Below are positions 8,471 to 16,581 of a stretch of 64,000 nucleotides of DNA, in pieces. The DNA is taken from NCBI RefSeq assembly GCF_900103585.1, contig NZ_FNHV01000007.1, forward strand, positions 412,627-476,626. The letters run 5' to 3'. A program made the translations under genes and the position numbers. A model generated the notes under the pieces. It had not been told where the DNA came from. It saw nothing but the letters and a program-made list of their open reading frames with translations, and did not search any database. This DNA comes from Streptomyces sp. cf386. Its GTDB lineage: Bacteria; Actinomycetota; Actinomycetes; Streptomycetales; Streptomycetaceae. The number at the start of each line of letters is the position of its first letter. Position 1 is the stretch's first letter.

Positions 8471-9079
8471 ATGGACCTGGAACTCCCCGAACTGCCCTTC
8501 CCGCTCCGCACCTACGGCCCCGACGGCCACTGGTCCTACGAGGACGGCTTCCTCTCCGGATGGGCCGGACCCCGGCAGGACCGTTTCGTCCCGCCCACCG
8601 GTGAGGCCGTCGACCCCGCCTCCGACGCGCCCCGTCTGCTCGGCTCGCCCGAGGGCGACTTCCAGCTCATCGCCCGGGTCACCGTCGGCTTCGCCGCCGC
8701 CTTCGACGCCGGGGTGCTCTACGTCCATGTCGGCGAGCGGGCCTGGGCCAAGCTCTGCCTGGAGTACTCCCCGGATGTGCCGACCGTGTGCACGGTGGTC
8801 ACGCGAGGTCACTCCGACGACGCCAACTCCTTCACCGTGGAGGGCAGTTCGGTCTGGCTGCGGCTGAGCCGGACCGGGCGGGCCTTCGCCTTCCACGCCT
8901 CCCGGGACGGTGAGCGCTGGACCTTCGTCCGGCTGTTCACGCTGGGGGAGGAGAAGGAGGCGGACGCCGCCCTGGTCGGCTTCATGACGCAGTCGCCGAT
9001 GGGGGAGGGATGCGTCGTGACGTACGACCACCTGGAGTTCAGGCCGAACTGGCCGAAGGACCTGCGAGACGGCAGCTGA
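8471..9079 (+). CDS. DUF1349 domain-containing protein (concanavalin-like fold)
   Basis: A 202-residue DUF1349 protein, with a beta-sandwich related to concanavalin A-like lectins/glucanases. Recognisable strands include DFQLIARVTVGF, DAGVLYVHVGERAWAKLCLEYSPD, and WLRLSRTGRAFAFHAS followed by DGERWTFVRLF. There is no signal peptide, so it is probably cytoplasmic. Members are thought to bind or modify carbohydrates, but no activity can be read from the sequence. Its last 41 bp overlap the 3' end of the convergent MFS gene. Confidence 0.8.
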   Translation: MDLELPELPFPLRTYGPDGHWSYEDGFLSGWAGPRQDRFVPPTGEAVDPASDAPRLLGSPEGDFQLIARVTVGFAAAFDAGVLYVHVGERAWAKLCLEYSPDVPTVCTVVTRGHSDDANSFTVEGSSVWLRLSRTGRAFAFHASRDGERWTFVRLFTLGEEKEADAALVGFMTQSPMGEGCVVTYDHLEFRPNWPKDLRDGS

Positions 9080-10427
9080 GCGCGAACGTCACCGTGAGCA
9101 GGGCCGCGCTGATGACCAGGCTCAGCCGCATTCCCTCGACGAACCCGTCGGAGACCAGCGCCCCGAAGACGGCGATGCCCAGACCGCCGGACACCTGGCG
9201 TGCCGCGTTGAGCACACCGGCCGCCAGGCCCGCCCGCTCGGCCGGCACGGCGTCCATCATCGCCGCGGTGAGCGGCGGCACCGTCAGCGCGCAGCCCAGG
9301 GCCATGGGGACGAGGAGCACGGCCACCAGGGACGAGGGCGTGCCGGCGTCGACGTAGAGCAGCAGGAGCAGTCCTACGACGGCCAGGGCCTGCCCCACCA
9401 GCATCGGCAGCCGGGGACCGTATCGGCCGGCGAGCTTGCCCGCCACGACGTTCGTCACCGCGATCAGCCCGGTCATGGGAAGGAACAGCAGCCCGGCGTA
9501 CAGCGCCGAACGGCCCTGCACCTGCTGGAAGAAGAGCGAGAAGACGAACACCAGGCTGTAGAAGGCGACGCTGATCGCCGCTCCGGCCGCGACCGTCGCG
9601 GTCACCGTCCGGTTCCGGAAGAGGTCGAGGGGGACGACCGGATGCGCTCCGCGCGCCTCGATCCGCAGGAACGCCACGGCCGCCACGACGGCCACCGCCA
9701 GCGCCGCCCAGCCCGCCGTCCCGCCTTCGATCACCGCGAACGCCAGAGCCGTGAGCGCCACCACCGCGGTCACCTGGCCCGGCAGGTCCAGCGGCGCAGG
9801 ACGGCGCTCCGAGCGCGGGGCCCGGATCAGCAGGGCCAGGATCACCATGCCGATCGGCACGTTGACGAAGAAGATCCCCCGCCAGTCCCAGGCCGTCGTC
9901 AGCGCGCCGCCCGCCACCGGACCGAGCGCCACGGCGACCGAACCGCCCGCCGCCCACAGCGCCACCGCCCGGGCCCGCCGGGCCGGATCGGCGTACGCCT
10001 GCCGCACCAGGGCGAGGGACGCCGGCAGTACGGCAGCCGCCGCCACGCCCTGCACCACCCGCGCACCGATCAGCGTCGGCAGGTTCGGCGCCAGTCCGCA
10101 GGCCACGGAGGCGAGCGTGAACACGACGGTGCCGAGGGCGTAGGCGCGGCTCGCCCCCGCCCGGTCCGCGAACGCCCCGGTGGACAGCATCAGCGCGGCG
10201 AAGGCCAGCGTGTAGGCGTCCACCACCCACTGCAGGCCGGACATGCCGCCGTCGAGGGAGTCGCCGATCGCGGGCAGCGCCACGTTCACCACGGAGGCGT
10301 CGAGGCAGATCAGCGCGAAGCCGAGGAGGGCGGCGGTCAGCGTGAGCGCGGGGGAGGGCCTCGTGGGCTCCAACGCGCGCTCGGAGGCGGCAAGTTCGGC
10401 CGCCTGGCGGGTGAGGTTCGTTGACAT
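9039..10427 (-). CDS. MFS transporter, DHA2 (EmrB/QacA-like) drug exporter
   Basis: A 462-residue proton-coupled exporter with about 14 predicted transmembrane helices. Diagnostic motifs are the motif-C/D1 region FALICLDASVVNVALPAIG in helix 1, ADRAGASRAY between helices 2-3, and GPVAGGALTTAWDWRGIFFVNVP in the middle. The ATG at 10427 faces the AraC-type regulator gene at 10498, across a 70-bp divergent region. That regulator is a plausible controller of the pump. The substrate is unknown. The 3' end overlaps the DUF1349 gene by 41 bp tail to tail. Confidence 0.9.
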   Translation of the reverse strand: MSTNLTRQAAELAASERALEPTRPSPALTLTAALLGFALICLDASVVNVALPAIGDSLDGGMSGLQWVVDAYTLAFAALMLSTGAFADRAGASRAYALGTVVFTLASVACGLAPNLPTLIGARVVQGVAAAAVLPASLALVRQAYADPARRARAVALWAAGGSVAVALGPVAGGALTTAWDWRGIFFVNVPIGMVILALLIRAPRSERRPAPLDLPGQVTAVVALTALAFAVIEGGTAGWAALAVAVVAAVAFLRIEARGAHPVVPLDLFRNRTVTATVAAGAAISVAFYSLVFVFSLFFQQVQGRSALYAGLLFLPMTGLIAVTNVVAGKLAGRYGPRLPMLVGQALAVVGLLLLLYVDAGTPSSLVAVLLVPMALGCALTVPPLTAAMMDAVPAERAGLAAGVLNAARQVSGGLGIAVFGALVSDGFVEGMRLSLVISAALLTVTFALSCRLAGPSASSA

Positions 10428-10497
10428 GACTCCATGCTGCGGATCTCCGTCGTCGTACAGTAGTGGCCGGAATGCCATGCACCCGGAGGTTCTGGCC

Positions 10498-11511
10498 ATG
10501 ACCCAGCCGTTCACGCCGCACCGCATCGCCGTCATCGCGCCGTCGCCGGTGTCGATGTTCAACCTCGCCATCCCGGAGATGCTCTTCGGCAAGGTCGTCA
10601 GCGACGGGCGGCCCGGGTACGAGGTGGTGGTCTGCGCGGCCGAGCCGGGGCCCGTGCCCACCTCCGGCGGCCTCGACCTGTACGTACGGCACGGCCTCGA
10701 CGCGGTGCGGGACGCCGACACGGTGATCGTGGCGGGCACCGGGGCGCCGTACGAACCGGAGGCGCGGATCGTGGCCGCCGTCAAGGAGGCGGCGGACGCC
10801 GGCAAGCGCATCGCGTCGCTGTGTACCGGCGCCTTCCAGCTGGCCGAGGCGGGCCTGCTCCAGGGCCGCAAGGCCACCACCTACTGGGCGCACGCCGCGG
10901 AACTGCGCAGGCGGTACCCGCAGATCGACCTGTGCGGGGACGTGCTGTACGTGCAGGACGGCCCGTATCTGACCGCGTCCGGCTACGCCGCCGGCATCGA
11001 TCTGTGCCTGCACGTCATCCGCACCGACTACGGCGCCGCCGTCGCCAACGAGGTCGCCCGCGGCGCCCTCGTCGCACCCGTACGGCCCGGCGGCCAGACC
11101 CAGTTCACCCAGACCCCGCTGCCGCCCGAGCGCGGCACCGCCTGCGCCGACACCCGCGGCTGGGCCATGCGCAACCTCGACAAGCCGCTCACCCTCACCG
11201 ACCTGGCCCGGCACGCCGGTGTCAGCGTCCGCACGCTCACCCGGCGCTTCCACGCCGAGAGCGGGGTGAGCCCGCTGCAGTGGCTGCTCCACCAGCGCAT
11301 CGAGCGCGCCAAGGAGCTGCTGGAGACCACCGCCCTGCCCATGGACCAGGTGGCCCGCGCCTGCGGTCTGGGCACGGCCGACTCGCTGCGGGGGCATCTG
11401 GTGCGCCGTACGGGGCTGACGCCGAGCGCCTATCGGGCGCAGTTCAGCCGGCTCGGAACCGCGAGCGCAACCGGAACCGGAGCCGTCGGGGTCACGTCCT
11501 CCGTTGCATGA
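10498..11511 (+). CDS. GlxA family AraC-type transcriptional regulator
   Basis: A 337-residue regulator combining an N-terminal DJ-1/PfpI-like (GATase1-type) domain with a C-terminal AraC/XylS double helix-turn-helix. The N-terminal domain has the nucleophile-elbow-like ASLCTGAFQLAEAGLLQG. The C-terminal part shows TLTDLARHAGVSVRTLTRRF and MDQVARACGLGTADSLRGHL. The ATG at 10498 follows a GGAGG site. The DJ-1-like domain probably senses a ligand rather than acting as an enzyme. It is divergent from the MFS exporter and overlaps the next acetyltransferase gene by four bases. Confidence 0.9.
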   Translation: MTQPFTPHRIAVIAPSPVSMFNLAIPEMLFGKVVSDGRPGYEVVVCAAEPGPVPTSGGLDLYVRHGLDAVRDADTVIVAGTGAPYEPEARIVAAVKEAADAGKRIASLCTGAFQLAEAGLLQGRKATTYWAHAAELRRRYPQIDLCGDVLYVQDGPYLTASGYAAGIDLCLHVIRTDYGAAVANEVARGALVAPVRPGGQTQFTQTPLPPERGTACADTRGWAMRNLDKPLTLTDLARHAGVSVRTLTRRFHAESGVSPLQWLLHQRIERAKELLETTALPMDQVARACGLGTADSLRGHLVRRTGLTPSAYRAQFSRLGTASATGTGAVGVTSSVA

Positions 11512-12011
11512 TCAGTGACCGAGTGACCACAAGTCGCGTGATTCGCACCGTTCTGTCCGCCGAGGTCGAGGACGTCGTCGCACTGCACACCCGCGCCCGG
11601 GCGACCTACTACCCCGACGGGCTCCCGCAGGACGGCACCGACTGGCTCGCCGCCTGGCAGAGCGCCATCGCGCGCCCGGACGGGCATGTGCTGTGCGTCG
11701 TCGAGGAGGGCCGCATCATCGGCCTGGCCTCGTTCCGCACCCCGGAGGGCGCCCCCGCCGACGCGGTCAAGCTGTTCCAGTTCCACGTCGACCCCGACCA
11801 CTGGCGCGGTGGCGTCGGCACCGCCCTGCACACGGCATGCGTCGAGGAGTGGCTGGCCGACGGCAAGCGGACGGCCGTCCTCGACGTGCACGTCGACAAC
11901 CGGCGCGCCCAGGCCTTCTACGCCCGCCAGGGCTGGATCCCGGACCCGGAGAAGCCGCCCGCGGAGGGCGACCACCACCTGAACCTCTGCTTCTCCGTCA
12001 CCCGGGAATGA
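11508..12011 (+). CDS. GNAT family N-acetyltransferase
   Basis: A 167-residue acetyltransferase. The central motif A reads FHVDPDHWRGGVGTALHTACVEEW-like, with the acetyl-CoA loop, and motif B reads VHVDNRRAQAFYARQGW. Small-molecule or protein targets cannot be distinguished. The ATG at 11508 overlaps the stop of the GlxA-type regulator (ATGA). This suggests co-expression with that regulator and perhaps a joint resistance or detoxification role with the neighbouring exporter (inference). Confidence 0.85.
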   Translation: MISDRVTTSRVIRTVLSAEVEDVVALHTRARATYYPDGLPQDGTDWLAAWQSAIARPDGHVLCVVEEGRIIGLASFRTPEGAPADAVKLFQFHVDPDHWRGGVGTALHTACVEEWLADGKRTAVLDVHVDNRRAQAFYARQGWIPDPEKPPAEGDHHLNLCFSVTRE

Positions 12012-12022
12012 ACCCTCCTGGT

Positions 12023-12032
12023 TGAACGTTCA
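12023..12032. promoter_or_regulatory. 10-bp perfect palindrome upstream of the DsbA-like gene
   Basis: TGAACGTTCA, a perfect palindrome followed by a partial repeat (ACGTTC), lies 54 bp upstream of the oxidoreductase start. It is the only AT-richer spot in this short gap and could be an operator. The regulator is unknown. Confidence 0.3.
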
Positions 12033-12085
12033 CGTTCTAAGCGGAGGGAGTCTCCGTAGCCGTACGACCGGAGAGAGCCACAGAC

Positions 12086-12802
12086 ATGCGCGTCGAGATC
12101 TGGAGCGACATCGCCTGCCCCTGGTGCTACGTGGGCAAGGCCCGCTTCGAGAAGGCGCTTCAGGCCTTCCCGCACCGCGAGCAGGTCGAGGTGGTGCACC
12201 GCTCGTTCGAGCTGGACCCCGGGCGTGCCAAGGGCGACATCCAGCCCGTGATCACCATGCTCACCAAGAAGTACGGCATGAGCGCGGCGCAGGCCCGGGC
12301 CGGTGAGGAGAACCTCGGTGCGCAGGCCGCCGCGGAGGGGCTCGCGTACCGCACCGAGGGCCGGGACCACGGCAACACCTTCGACATGCACCGGCTGCTG
12401 CACCTCGCCAAGGAGCAGGGCAGGCAGGACGAGTTGATCCAGATCCTCTACCGGGCGAACTTCGCCGAGGAGCGGTCCGTGTTCTCGGAAGGCGACGAGC
12501 GGCTCGTGGAGCTGGCCGTCGCCGCCGGCCTCGACGCCGACGACGTCCGCAAGGTCCTCGCCGACCCGGACGCCTACGCCGACGACGTCCGCGCCGACGA
12601 GCGCGAGGCCGCCCAGCTCGGCGCGAACGGCGTGCCGTTCTTCGTCCTCGACCGCAAGTTCGGCGTCTCCGGCGCGCAGCCCGCCGAGGTCTTCGAACAG
12701 GCGCTGACGCAGGCCTGGGGCGAGCGGTCGCCGCTGACGCTCATCGACCAGGGTGACGCGGACGCGTGCGGTCCGGACGGCTGCGCGGTGCCGCAGCACT
12801 GA
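12086..12802 (+). CDS. DsbA family oxidoreductase (FrnE-like, cytoplasmic)
   Basis: A 238-residue thioredoxin-fold protein of the DsbA/FrnE subgroup. The active-site CPWC is at residues 11-14, the helical insertion is in the middle, and the cis-Pro loop reads GVPFFVLD. There is no signal peptide, so it acts in the cytoplasm as a thiol-disulfide oxidoreductase/isomerase. A second Cys pair at the very C-terminus (DACGPDGC) is typical of many actinobacterial members and may relay or shield thiols. The ATG at 12086 has a GGAGAG site. Annotation as 2-hydroxychromene-2-carboxylate isomerase-like would be less specific. Confidence 0.88.
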   Translation: MRVEIWSDIACPWCYVGKARFEKALQAFPHREQVEVVHRSFELDPGRAKGDIQPVITMLTKKYGMSAAQARAGEENLGAQAAAEGLAYRTEGRDHGNTFDMHRLLHLAKEQGRQDELIQILYRANFAEERSVFSEGDERLVELAVAAGLDADDVRKVLADPDAYADDVRADEREAAQLGANGVPFFVLDRKFGVSGAQPAEVFEQALTQAWGERSPLTLIDQGDADACGPDGCAVPQH

Positions 12803-12901
12803 GCGAACCCGCAGGTCGGGGCCGATCCATAAGCGTTGCTTAGCGAAACCACGTAAAGAATCGCAATGGACTGATAGGTGCTCAGGGCCCAGAGTGGTGC
12901 C

Positions 12902-13954
12902 ATGGAGACCTTCGAGAGCCTCGTCCGTGCCGAGTTCGCCCCGAAGAACGTCTATCTCAACACCGCGAGCAACGGGCTGCTCCCGGCCCGCACCGTCGAC
13001 GCCCTGCACCGGGCCGTGCGGATGCGGGCCGAGGGCACCCCGCTGGGCCCGCTGTACGAGGACGTGGAGATCGTGCGCGCCTCCTTCGCCCGGCTGTCCG
13101 GCGTGCCGGTGGAGCGGGTCGCGACCGGGGCCTCGGTCGCCGAGTACGGCGGGCTGATCGCCGCCTCGCTGCCCGCCGGCGCCGAAGTCCTCACCGCCGA
13201 GGCCGACTTCTCCTCCCTCGTGAACCCCTTCCACATGCGCGGCGACCTCAAGGTCCGCGCCGTCCCGCTGGAGCGCCTCGCCGAGTCGGTCCGCCCGGGC
13301 ACCGCGCTGGTCGCGGTCAGCGCCGCGCAGTCCGCCGACGGCCGGGTCGCCGACCTGCCCGCGGTGCGCGCCGCCGCCCTGGAGCACGGGGCGCGCACCT
13401 ACGTCGACGCCTCCCAGTCGGCCGGCTGGCTGCCGCTGGAGGCCGACCGGTACGACTTCCTCGCCGCCGTCGGCTTCAAGTGGCTCCTGGGCCCGCACGG
13501 GGTCGCGTTCTGCGTCGTCCCGGAGGACTTCGGCGGGCTGTCGCCGCTGCTCGCCGGCTGGGTCGCCGGGGAGCTCCCCTGGGACAGCTGCTACGGCCCC
13601 GTCGAGGATCTCGCCCGCTCCGCCCGGCGCTTCGACATCAGCCCGGCCCTCTTCACCTACGCCGGACTGCGCACCTCGCTGGAGCTGGTCGAGGAACTCG
13701 GCGTGGCCGCCATCCGGGCCCACGACCTCGCCCTCGCCGACCGCTTCCGCACGGGACTGGCCGCCCTCGGCCACGAACCGGTGCCCTCGCCCGGCTCGGC
13801 GATCGTGTCCGTGCCCGGCCTCGGCACCCGCCAGCCCGAGCTGAGCGCCGCCGGAATCGAGGTCTCCAACCGCGCGGGCAATCTGCGCGCGGCCTTCCAC
13901 CTCTACAACACCGTCGAGGATGTCGATCGGCTGCTGGACGTCCTCTCTGCCTGA
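12902..13954 (+). CDS. aminotransferase class V-fold PLP-dependent enzyme
   Basis: A 350-residue PLP enzyme of the class V (cysteine desulfurase/isopenicillin-epimerase-like) fold. The cofactor site is visible as YVDASQSAGW (Asp to the pyridine nitrogen) and AVGFKWLLGPHG (Schiff-base Lys). N-terminal YLNTASNGLLP and the 350-residue length fit the small epimerase/desulfurase-like branch. The Cys-containing loop of true cysteine desulfurases is not evident, so the reaction is unassigned. It stands alone between the DsbA-like gene and the sigma-factor gene. Confidence 0.82.
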   Translation: METFESLVRAEFAPKNVYLNTASNGLLPARTVDALHRAVRMRAEGTPLGPLYEDVEIVRASFARLSGVPVERVATGASVAEYGGLIAASLPAGAEVLTAEADFSSLVNPFHMRGDLKVRAVPLERLAESVRPGTALVAVSAAQSADGRVADLPAVRAAALEHGARTYVDASQSAGWLPLEADRYDFLAAVGFKWLLGPHGVAFCVVPEDFGGLSPLLAGWVAGELPWDSCYGPVEDLARSARRFDISPALFTYAGLRTSLELVEELGVAAIRAHDLALADRFRTGLAALGHEPVPSPGSAIVSVPGLGTRQPELSAAGIEVSNRAGNLRAAFHLYNTVEDVDRLLDVLSA

Positions 13955-13999
13955 ACCACTGGCGCGGGCCCGCCCGGGACGCTAGGAAGGGCACCAGGG

Positions 14000-14617
14000 G
14001 TGGTGGTAGCGGTGGAGTCCACGGGCGACACGTCCGTCCGGTCGCCTGCCGACGCGCAGGTGCACCGGCGGCTGGTGTACGGCGACGAGTCCGCGCTGGC
14101 CGAGGTGTACGCGGCGTACGGCGGGCTGGTGCGGCGGGTCGCCGTGCGGGTGACCCGCTCGCCGGGCGCCGCCGAGGACGTGGCGCAGGAGGTCTTCGCC
14201 CAGCTGTGGAGCAGGCCGTACGCCTTCGACCCGCACCGCGGCTCGCTGCGCACCTGGCTGTCCGTGCTCGCCCACCGGCGGGCCGTGGACTGGGTCCGCA
14301 GCGAGGCCCGGCACCGCAAGGACGCCGGAGCCGACGACTCCACGCTCCAGGCCATCCCCGACACCGGCCCCGGCCCCGACGAGACGGTCGTCGACCGGGA
14401 ACGCTCCCTCCTGCTGCACACCGCCCTCGCCGAACTCCCGCAGCCGCAACGGGAGGTCGTGCACCTCGCCTACTTCGCCGGCCGCACCTACCGGCAGGCG
14501 GCCGTCGAGCTGGGGATCCCCGAGGGCACGGCCAAGACCCGGCTGCGCACCGCCCTGCGCTCCTTGGCGGAAACTTTGGCCGACCCGCCGGACCCGGCGC
14601 TCGAAAGGGGCGCATGA
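14000..14617 (+). CDS. ECF RNA polymerase sigma factor
   Basis: A 205-residue group IV sigma factor. Region 2 (about 30-95) contains YAAYGGLVRRVAVRVT and AEDVAQEVFAQLW, and region 2.4 contains GSLRTWLSVLAHRRAVDWVR. Region 4 (about 135-190) contains LPQPQREVVHLAYFAGRTYRQAAVELGIPEGT, split here only for length. It resembles the SigK-like ECF19 group, whose partners are zinc-binding anti-sigma factors. It is followed by an 18-codon mini-ORF and the anti-sigma gene, all chained by ATGA overlaps. The GTG at 14000 was chosen, with an AGGAAGG site upstream. Confidence 0.9.
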   Translation: MVVAVESTGDTSVRSPADAQVHRRLVYGDESALAEVYAAYGGLVRRVAVRVTRSPGAAEDVAQEVFAQLWSRPYAFDPHRGSLRTWLSVLAHRRAVDWVRSEARHRKDAGADDSTLQAIPDTGPGPDETVVDRERSLLLHTALAELPQPQREVVHLAYFAGRTYRQAAVELGIPEGTAKTRLRTALRSLAETLADPPDPALERGA

Positions 14618-14670
14618 TGGCGAGAGGGGTACCCGCGCGGAAAGCGGCACCGGGAGGAGGCACGCGATGA
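14614..14670 (+). CDS. 18-codon mini-ORF linking sigma and anti-sigma genes
   Basis: An ATG at 14614 overlaps the sigma-factor stop (ATGA). The frame ends at a TGA overlapping the anti-sigma ATG (ATGA again). The peptide is MMARGVPARKAAPGGGTR, basic and without recognisable motif. Its own last codons include GGAGGAGG, the ribosome-binding site for the anti-sigma gene. It may exist only to couple translation of the two genes; whether the peptide accumulates is unknown. Confidence 0.45.
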   Translation: MMARGVPARKAAPGGGTR

Positions 14671-15668
14671 CCGACGATCACGAGGCGGTACGTGACCTGC
14701 TGGCCGCCTGGGCCTTCGGCGCCCTGGACCAGGCCGAGGAGGAGACGCTCACGGCGCACCTGGCCGACTGCGAGAGCTGCGCGGCGGAGGCGGCACGGCT
14801 GCGGGAGACGGTACGGCTGCTGGACGGGCCGCCGCCGGAGGCTCCCGCGCGGTCGGCCGACGGGGCGCTCTCCCTCGCCCTGCGCAGCCGCCCGGCCGCC
14901 GCCCGGGTCGCCGGGCACGCCGCGCCCTACGCCGCCGCCGTCGCCGGACTGAAGTCGCTGCTGCCCGAACTGGCGGGCCACTGGGCCATGCCGGTCGTGC
15001 ACGACTGGGACGCGCACGCCACCGTCGCCCACCTCCTCGCCGCCGACGAGCACCTGGCCGCCCGGCTCGGCATCGACTCCCGCGTGCCGCCCTCGCGGAT
15101 CGAGGAGGGGACGCCCTGGGAGGAGGCCTGGGACCGCCGTACCGCCGACGTCATCGCGCACGAGCACGGCCGTACGCCCGAGGAGACCGTGGCCGACTGG
15201 ACCGCGCAGGCGGACGAACTGCTCGCCACACCCGAGGCCCTCGATCCCCAACTCGCGGCCCGGGCCGAGACGTTGATGGGACTGCGGCTGCCCGTCGCCG
15301 ACCACTTCGTCGTGCGCGCCTTCGAGACGTGGATCCACACCGACGACATCGGCCGCGCCCTCGGCCTCCCCGTCCCACCGCCGCCGCAGGAGCACCTGGA
15401 TCAGCTGGTCCGCCTCGCCGTGCGCGTCCTCGGTCTGGCCCTGGGAACCGACGCGCCCCCGGTGCTGTTCGCGGTCACCGGGGGCGAGGAGTGGGTGCTG
15501 GGTTCCGCGGACGAGCCCGTACGGGCCGAACTCGTCCTGGAACCGGTCGACTTCTGCCTGCTGGTCGGCGGGCGGTACACGCCTCGGACGGTACCGAGGG
15601 GTGCCACGGGCGACGCGGCCGCCGTACGGAACGTACTGGAGCGGGCCGCGTCGCTGGCGTGGCTGTGA
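14667..15668 (+). CDS. zinc-finger anti-sigma domain fused to a mycothiol-dependent maleylpyruvate isomerase-like domain
   Basis: A 333-residue fusion. Residues 1-55 form a ZAS-type anti-sigma domain with the H-x3-C-x2-C zinc/thiol motif (AHLADCESC). From ~85 onward is an MDMPI/DinB-like four-helix domain (HDWDAHATVAHLLAADEHL, then FVVRAFETWIHTDDIGRALG) with the metal-ligand His pattern. A further C-terminal MDMPI_C-like segment ends in ERAASLAWL. It presumably binds and inhibits the sigma factor encoded just upstream. The isomerase-like half could make inhibition respond to mycothiol or thiol state (inference). No transmembrane helix, so it is a soluble anti-sigma factor. The stop lies 3 bp from the convergent ectD stop. 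Confidence 0.82.
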   Translation: MTDDHEAVRDLLAAWAFGALDQAEEETLTAHLADCESCAAEAARLRETVRLLDGPPPEAPARSADGALSLALRSRPAAARVAGHAAPYAAAVAGLKSLLPELAGHWAMPVVHDWDAHATVAHLLAADEHLAARLGIDSRVPPSRIEEGTPWEEAWDRRTADVIAHEHGRTPEETVADWTAQADELLATPEALDPQLAARAETLMGLRLPVADHFVVRAFETWIHTDDIGRALGLPVPPPPQEHLDQLVRLAVRVLGLALGTDAPPVLFAVTGGEEWVLGSADEPVRAELVLEPVDFCLLVGGRYTPRTVPRGATGDAAAVRNVLERAASLAWL

Positions 15669-15671
15669 GGG

Positions 15672-16574
15672 TCACTTCACCGGGGTGAAGTCCCTCGCGC
15701 CGATGAACTCGGGCCGCCGTACGGGAGCCGCGAAGGGCTCGACGGCCGCGTTCTCCACGCTGTTGAACACGATGAAGACGTTGCTGCGCGGGAACGGGGT
15801 GATGTTGTCCCCGGAACCGTGCATGCAGTTGCAGTCGAACCAGGTCGCCGAACCGGCCCGGCCCGTGAAGAGCTTGATGCCGTACTCGCTCGCCATGGCG
15901 GTCAGCGCCTCGTCGGACGGCGTGCCCGCGTCCTGCATCTGCAGGGACTTCTTGTAGTTGTCCTTCGGCGTGGCGCCCGCACAGCCGAGGAACGTACGGT
16001 GCGAGCCGGGCATGATCATGAGCCCGCCGTTGGTGTCGTAGTTCTCGGTCAGCGCGATCGAGACGGACACCGTCCGCATGTTCGGCAGACCGTCCTCGGC
16101 GTGCCAGGTCTCGAAGTCGGAGTGCCAGTAGAAGCCGCTGGCCCCGAAACCCGGCTTGACGTTGATCCGCGACTGGTGGACGTAGACGTCCGAGCCGAGG
16201 ATCTGCCGGGCCCGGCCGACGACCCGCTCGTCGCGCACCAGGGCGGCGAACACCTCACTGATCTTGTGCACTTCGAAGACGGACCGGATCTCCTTGGACT
16301 TCGGCTCGATGATCGAGCGCTCGTCCGCACGGATCCCCGGATCGGTGACCAGCCGCTCCAGCTCCTGGTGGTAGACCGCGACCTCGTCCTCGGTGATGAG
16401 CTGGTCGATGGCGAGGAAGCCGTCGCGCTCGAAGGACTGCAGGTCGGTGGTCGCGATCGGGCCGGCGGTGTCGGGGGAGCCCCACACGACGGGGTCCTTG
16501 CGCGGGGTCGACACCTCGGTGGCGGCTCGGCTCGGGTAGAGATCGGTGACGCTTCCGGTCATGGCGGTGGCCAT
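15672..16574 (-). CDS. ectD: ectoine hydroxylase (ThpD/EctD)
   Basis: A 300-residue non-haem Fe(II)/2-oxoglutarate dioxygenase converting ectoine to 5-hydroxyectoine, a compatible solute. The Fe ligands are visible as H151 and D153 (FYWHSDFETWH) and H252 (FDCNCMHGSGDN). The EctD signature around residues 147-164 is intact. Length fits the family. It is the last gene of ectABCD, starting 7 nt after ectC, with the AGGAGG site inside the end of ectC. The stop is 3 bp from the convergent anti-sigma gene. Confidence 0.97.
   Translation of the reverse strand: MATAMTGSVTDLYPSRAATEVSTPRKDPVVWGSPDTAGPIATTDLQSFERDGFLAIDQLITEDEVAVYHQELERLVTDPGIRADERSIIEPKSKEIRSVFEVHKISEVFAALVRDERVVGRARQILGSDVYVHQSRINVKPGFGASGFYWHSDFETWHAEDGLPNMRTVSVSIALTENYDTNGGLMIMPGSHRTFLGCAGATPKDNYKKSLQMQDAGTPSDEALTAMASEYGIKLFTGRAGSATWFDCNCMHGSGDNITPFPRSNVFIVFNSVENAAVEPFAAPVRRPEFIGARDFTPVK
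15674..15691. terminator. short hairpin at the convergent ectD/anti-sigma junction
   Basis: ACTTCACC and GGTGAAGT form an 8-bp inverted repeat with almost no loop, or 6 bp with a 6-nt loop. It sits inside the last codons of ectD, just past the convergent stop. There is no T-run. It could act as a bidirectional terminator, or be coincidence. Confidence 0.3.
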
Positions 16575-16581
16575 GGGTCTC

